This document shows, one piece after another, positions 31,277 to 33,445 of a stretch of 33,445 nucleotides of DNA. The DNA comes from an uncultured beta proteobacterium. Its GTDB lineage: Bacteria; Pseudomonadota; Gammaproteobacteria; Burkholderiales; Nitrosomonadaceae. Under the pieces are notes generated by a model that was not told the origin of the DNA, did no database searches, and saw only the letters and a list, made by a program, of their open reading frames with translations. Position 1 is the stretch's first letter, and every line of letters begins with the position of its first letter. Location of the stretch: positions 1-33,445 of the forward strand of contig CAADGS010000086.1 of assembly GCA_900696615.1 (NCBI GenBank), given 5' to 3'. The position numbers and the translations under genes are program-made.

Positions 31277-33091
31277 ATGTCTCGTCCGATTCGCAATATC
31301 GCTATCATCGCTCACGTCGATCACGGCAAAACCACTATGGTCGATAAACTTCTCCATCAAGCCGGAACTTTTGCCGCTCACCAGCAAATATCCGAGCGCG
31401 TCATGGATTCCAACGATATCGAACGCGAACGCGGCATTACCATTTTAGCCAAGAATTGTGCGATCGACTATGAGGGCATTCATATCAATATCGTTGATAC
31501 CCCGGGTCATGCCGATTTTGGCGGCGAAGTGGAGCGCGTATTATCGATGGTCGATGGCGTATTGCTGTTAGTCGATGCGGTTGAAGGTCCTATGCCGCAA
31601 ACCCGTTTTGTCACCAAAAAGGCATTGGCACTGGGCTTACGTCCGATCGTCGTGATCAATAAGATCGACAGGCCGGGCGCACGCCCCAATTGGGTCGTCG
31701 ATCAGACATTTGATCTGTTCGACAAATTGGGTGCTAATGACGAACAGCTTGATTTTCCAGTGATTTACGCTTCGGCGTTGAATGGTTTTGCCACACTCGA
31801 TCCCGACAAAACCAGCCCGGACATGCGTCCGCTGTTCGATACCATTCTCAAACATGTTCCCGCGCCTTCTGCCAATCCCGATGAACCGCTGCAACTGCAA
31901 ATCAGTGCCTTGGATTATTCCAGCTTCGTCGGCCGCATTGGCATTGGCCGCATCCATCGTGGCAGGCTGAAACCGGGTCAAGATGTGATGGTATTGATGG
32001 GCGATAAACCGCCCAAAAAAGCCAAAGTCAATCAAGTCCTTGGTTTTCGTGGATTGGAACGGGTGCAAATGAAAGAAGCGCTGGCCGGTGACATCGTGCT
32101 GATCAACGGTATCGAAGAACTCAGCATCGGTACCACGCTGGCTGACATCGATCAACCGGAAGCATTACCGGTACTCGCAGTAGATGAACCCACCTTAACC
32201 ATGACTTTCCAGGTCAATACCTCACCTTTCGCTGGTCAGGAAGGTAAATTCGTCACTAGCCGCCAATTGCGTGAGCGCTTGGAAAAAGAATTGCTGACCA
32301 ATGTCGCATTACGCTTGGACGAAACCAATGAAACCGATTCATTCTTGATCTCCGGACGCGGTGAATTGCACCCGACAATTCTGCTTGAAAATATGCGTCG
32401 TGAAGGCTATGAACTTGCAGTATCACGCCCCCATGTCGTAATTCGGGAAATCGACGGCGTCAAATGCGAACCGTTTGAAATGCTCACTGTAGACGTTGAC
32501 GAAGCCAACCAAGGTGCTGTCATGGAGGCTTTAGGCGCGCGCCGCGGCGACTTGCAGAACATGGTATCGGACGCCAACGGACGGGTGCGGCTGGATTATC
32601 GCATCCCGGCGCGCGGCTTGATCGGCTTTCAATCCGAATTCATGACCATGACGCGCGGAACCGGTCTGATGAGTCATGTATTTGATGAATTTGCTCCCAT
32701 GCGCCCGGAAATTCCTGCACGAAGGAACGGCGTATTGATTTCTTCCGAAAATGGTGAAGCGGTTGCGTATGCCTTGTGGAAACTGCAAGATCGCGGACGT
32801 ATGTTCGTCAGCCCTGGTGACCGGTTATACGAAGGCATGGTGATCGGTATCCATACGCGTGACAACGATTTAGTCGTCAATCCGATAAAAGGCAAACAAT
32901 TGACCAACATTCGGGCATCGGGAACCGATGAAGCCGTAGTTCTGACGCCGCCCATTCAACTGACGCTGGAATCCGCCATTGAATTTATCGCTGAGGACGA
33001 GCTGGTGGAAATCACTCCAAAAACAATCCGGATCCGCAAGCGTTTCTTACTCGAGCACGAACGCAAGCGGGCCTCAAGAGTGGCTGCTTAG
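31277..33091 (+). CDS. typA: Ribosome-associated GTPase TypA/BipA
   Basis: 604 aa; '[22 protein letters not shown]', '[12 protein letters not shown]', '[18 protein letters not shown]', '[10 protein letters not shown]', C-terminal '[18 protein letters not shown]'. Confidence 0.99.
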   Translation: MSRPIRNIAIIAHVDHGKTTMVDKLLHQAGTFAAHQQISERVMDSNDIERERGITILAKNCAIDYEGIHINIVDTPGHADFGGEVERVLSMVDGVLLLVDAVEGPMPQTRFVTKKALALGLRPIVVINKIDRPGARPNWVVDQTFDLFDKLGANDEQLDFPVIYASALNGFATLDPDKTSPDMRPLFDTILKHVPAPSANPDEPLQLQISALDYSSFVGRIGIGRIHRGRLKPGQDVMVLMGDKPPKKAKVNQVLGFRGLERVQMKEALAGDIVLINGIEELSIGTTLADIDQPEALPVLAVDEPTLTMTFQVNTSPFAGQEGKFVTSRQLRERLEKELLTNVALRLDETNETDSFLISGRGELHPTILLENMRREGYELAVSRPHVVIREIDGVKCEPFEMLTVDVDEANQGAVMEALGARRGDLQNMVSDANGRVRLDYRIPARGLIGFQSEFMTMTRGTGLMSHVFDEFAPMRPEIPARRNGVLISSENGEAVAYALWKLQDRGRMFVSPGDRLYEGMVIGIHTRDNDLVVNPIKGKQLTNIRASGTDEAVVLTPPIQLTLESAIEFIAEDELVEITPKTIRIRKRFLLEHERKRASRVAA

Positions 33092-33187
33092 TAGATCGTA
33101 AACACGCATTCTCATCAACCGATGCAAGGCGGAATCAAGCTTAACAAACCAAGTCTATTGGTAAGATGCCAGACCAAGTTAACATGA

Positions 33188-33288
33188 CTTCTGCATAACT
33201 GTTTCTATATGAAGCTTAGTGCTTTGTTAAGTAATTGTTTTTTAGTTATGTACAAACAAATAACTCTCAAGACACTGTTATGCAGAAG
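33188..33288. repeat. 12-bp perfect inverted repeat bounding a 101-bp segment
   Basis: CTTCTGCATAAC (33188-33199) and GTTATGCAGAAG (33277-33288) are exact reverse complements; an internal hairpin-prone AGTTAT...ATAACT lies between them. Confidence 0.6.
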
Positions 33289-33307
33289 CAATTTAATTGC
33301 AGAATTT

Positions 33308-33445
33308 TCAACTCTTCACTTCAAAGCGCAAGAAATCGCTCAGACGTTTTGATTCAGTAATCTCATCGTGCGGAACCAGCAAATACTTCCAGGGTTTATT
33401 GCCAACCGTTGCGGCATAATCCGATGCGTGCTTGCACCAGCGCAT
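33308..33445 (-). CDS. C-terminal fragment of a probable type III restriction / DEAD-box helicase-like endonuclease subunit (truncated by the window edge)
   Basis: Reading from the edge: ...MRWCKHASDYAATVGNKPWKYLLVPHDEITESKRLSDFLRFEVKS*. 'WCKHASDYAA..GNKPWKYLLVPHDEI' resembles the C-terminal tail of Res-type restriction/helicase proteins. It is not in the supplied ORF list because it is short and cut off. Confidence 0.6.
   Translation of the reverse strand: MRWCKHASDYAATVGNKPWKYLLVPHDEITESKRLSDFLRFEVKS

Noticed and set aside
31637-32155. 172-aa minus-strand ORF antisense to typA
   Set aside because: Antisense shadow of a highly conserved GTPase gene; no recognisable domain.
1-33445. CRISPR arrays, tRNA/rRNA genes, complete IS elements or a DnaA-box cluster (oriC)
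   Set aside because: None could be seen by eye: no periodic direct repeats other than the MraZ boxes, no transposase ORFs, no recognisable tRNA/rRNA sequence and no TTATCCACA clusters near the parS site.

Overview
Mostly conserved core chromosome from a betaproteobacterium; the protein sequences look Nitrosomonadaceae-like, but that assignment is by impression and was not computed. Reading left to right: (1) a minus-strand chromosome-partitioning block, mnmG-rsmG-parA-parB followed by a Trm112-family gene, with a near-consensus parS site about 50 bp upstream of mnmG. (2) A linking segment with a large DUF748/AsmA-like envelope protein, an exported FKBP-type PPIase, a DUF454 (YbaN-like) membrane protein, an Aer-like PAS chemoreceptor and a DUF3135 protein. 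(3) A complete 16-gene minus-strand dcw cluster, mraZ-rsmH-ftsL-ftsI-murE-murF-mraY-murD-ftsW-murG-murC-murB-ddl-ftsQ-ftsA-ftsZ, preceded by three 10-bp-spaced MraZ-type operator boxes. (4) An ornithine cyclodeaminase/mu-crystallin family gene divergent from typA/bipA. (5) At the right edge, the truncated C-terminus of what looks like a restriction/helicase (type III Res-like) protein, separated from typA by an inverted-repeat-bounded intergenic segment. I found no convincing undescribed multi-gene system. The items most worth following are the parS site, the MraZ operator array, the DUF748 protein with a split OmpA-like tail, and the probable accessory/defence boundary at the right edge.
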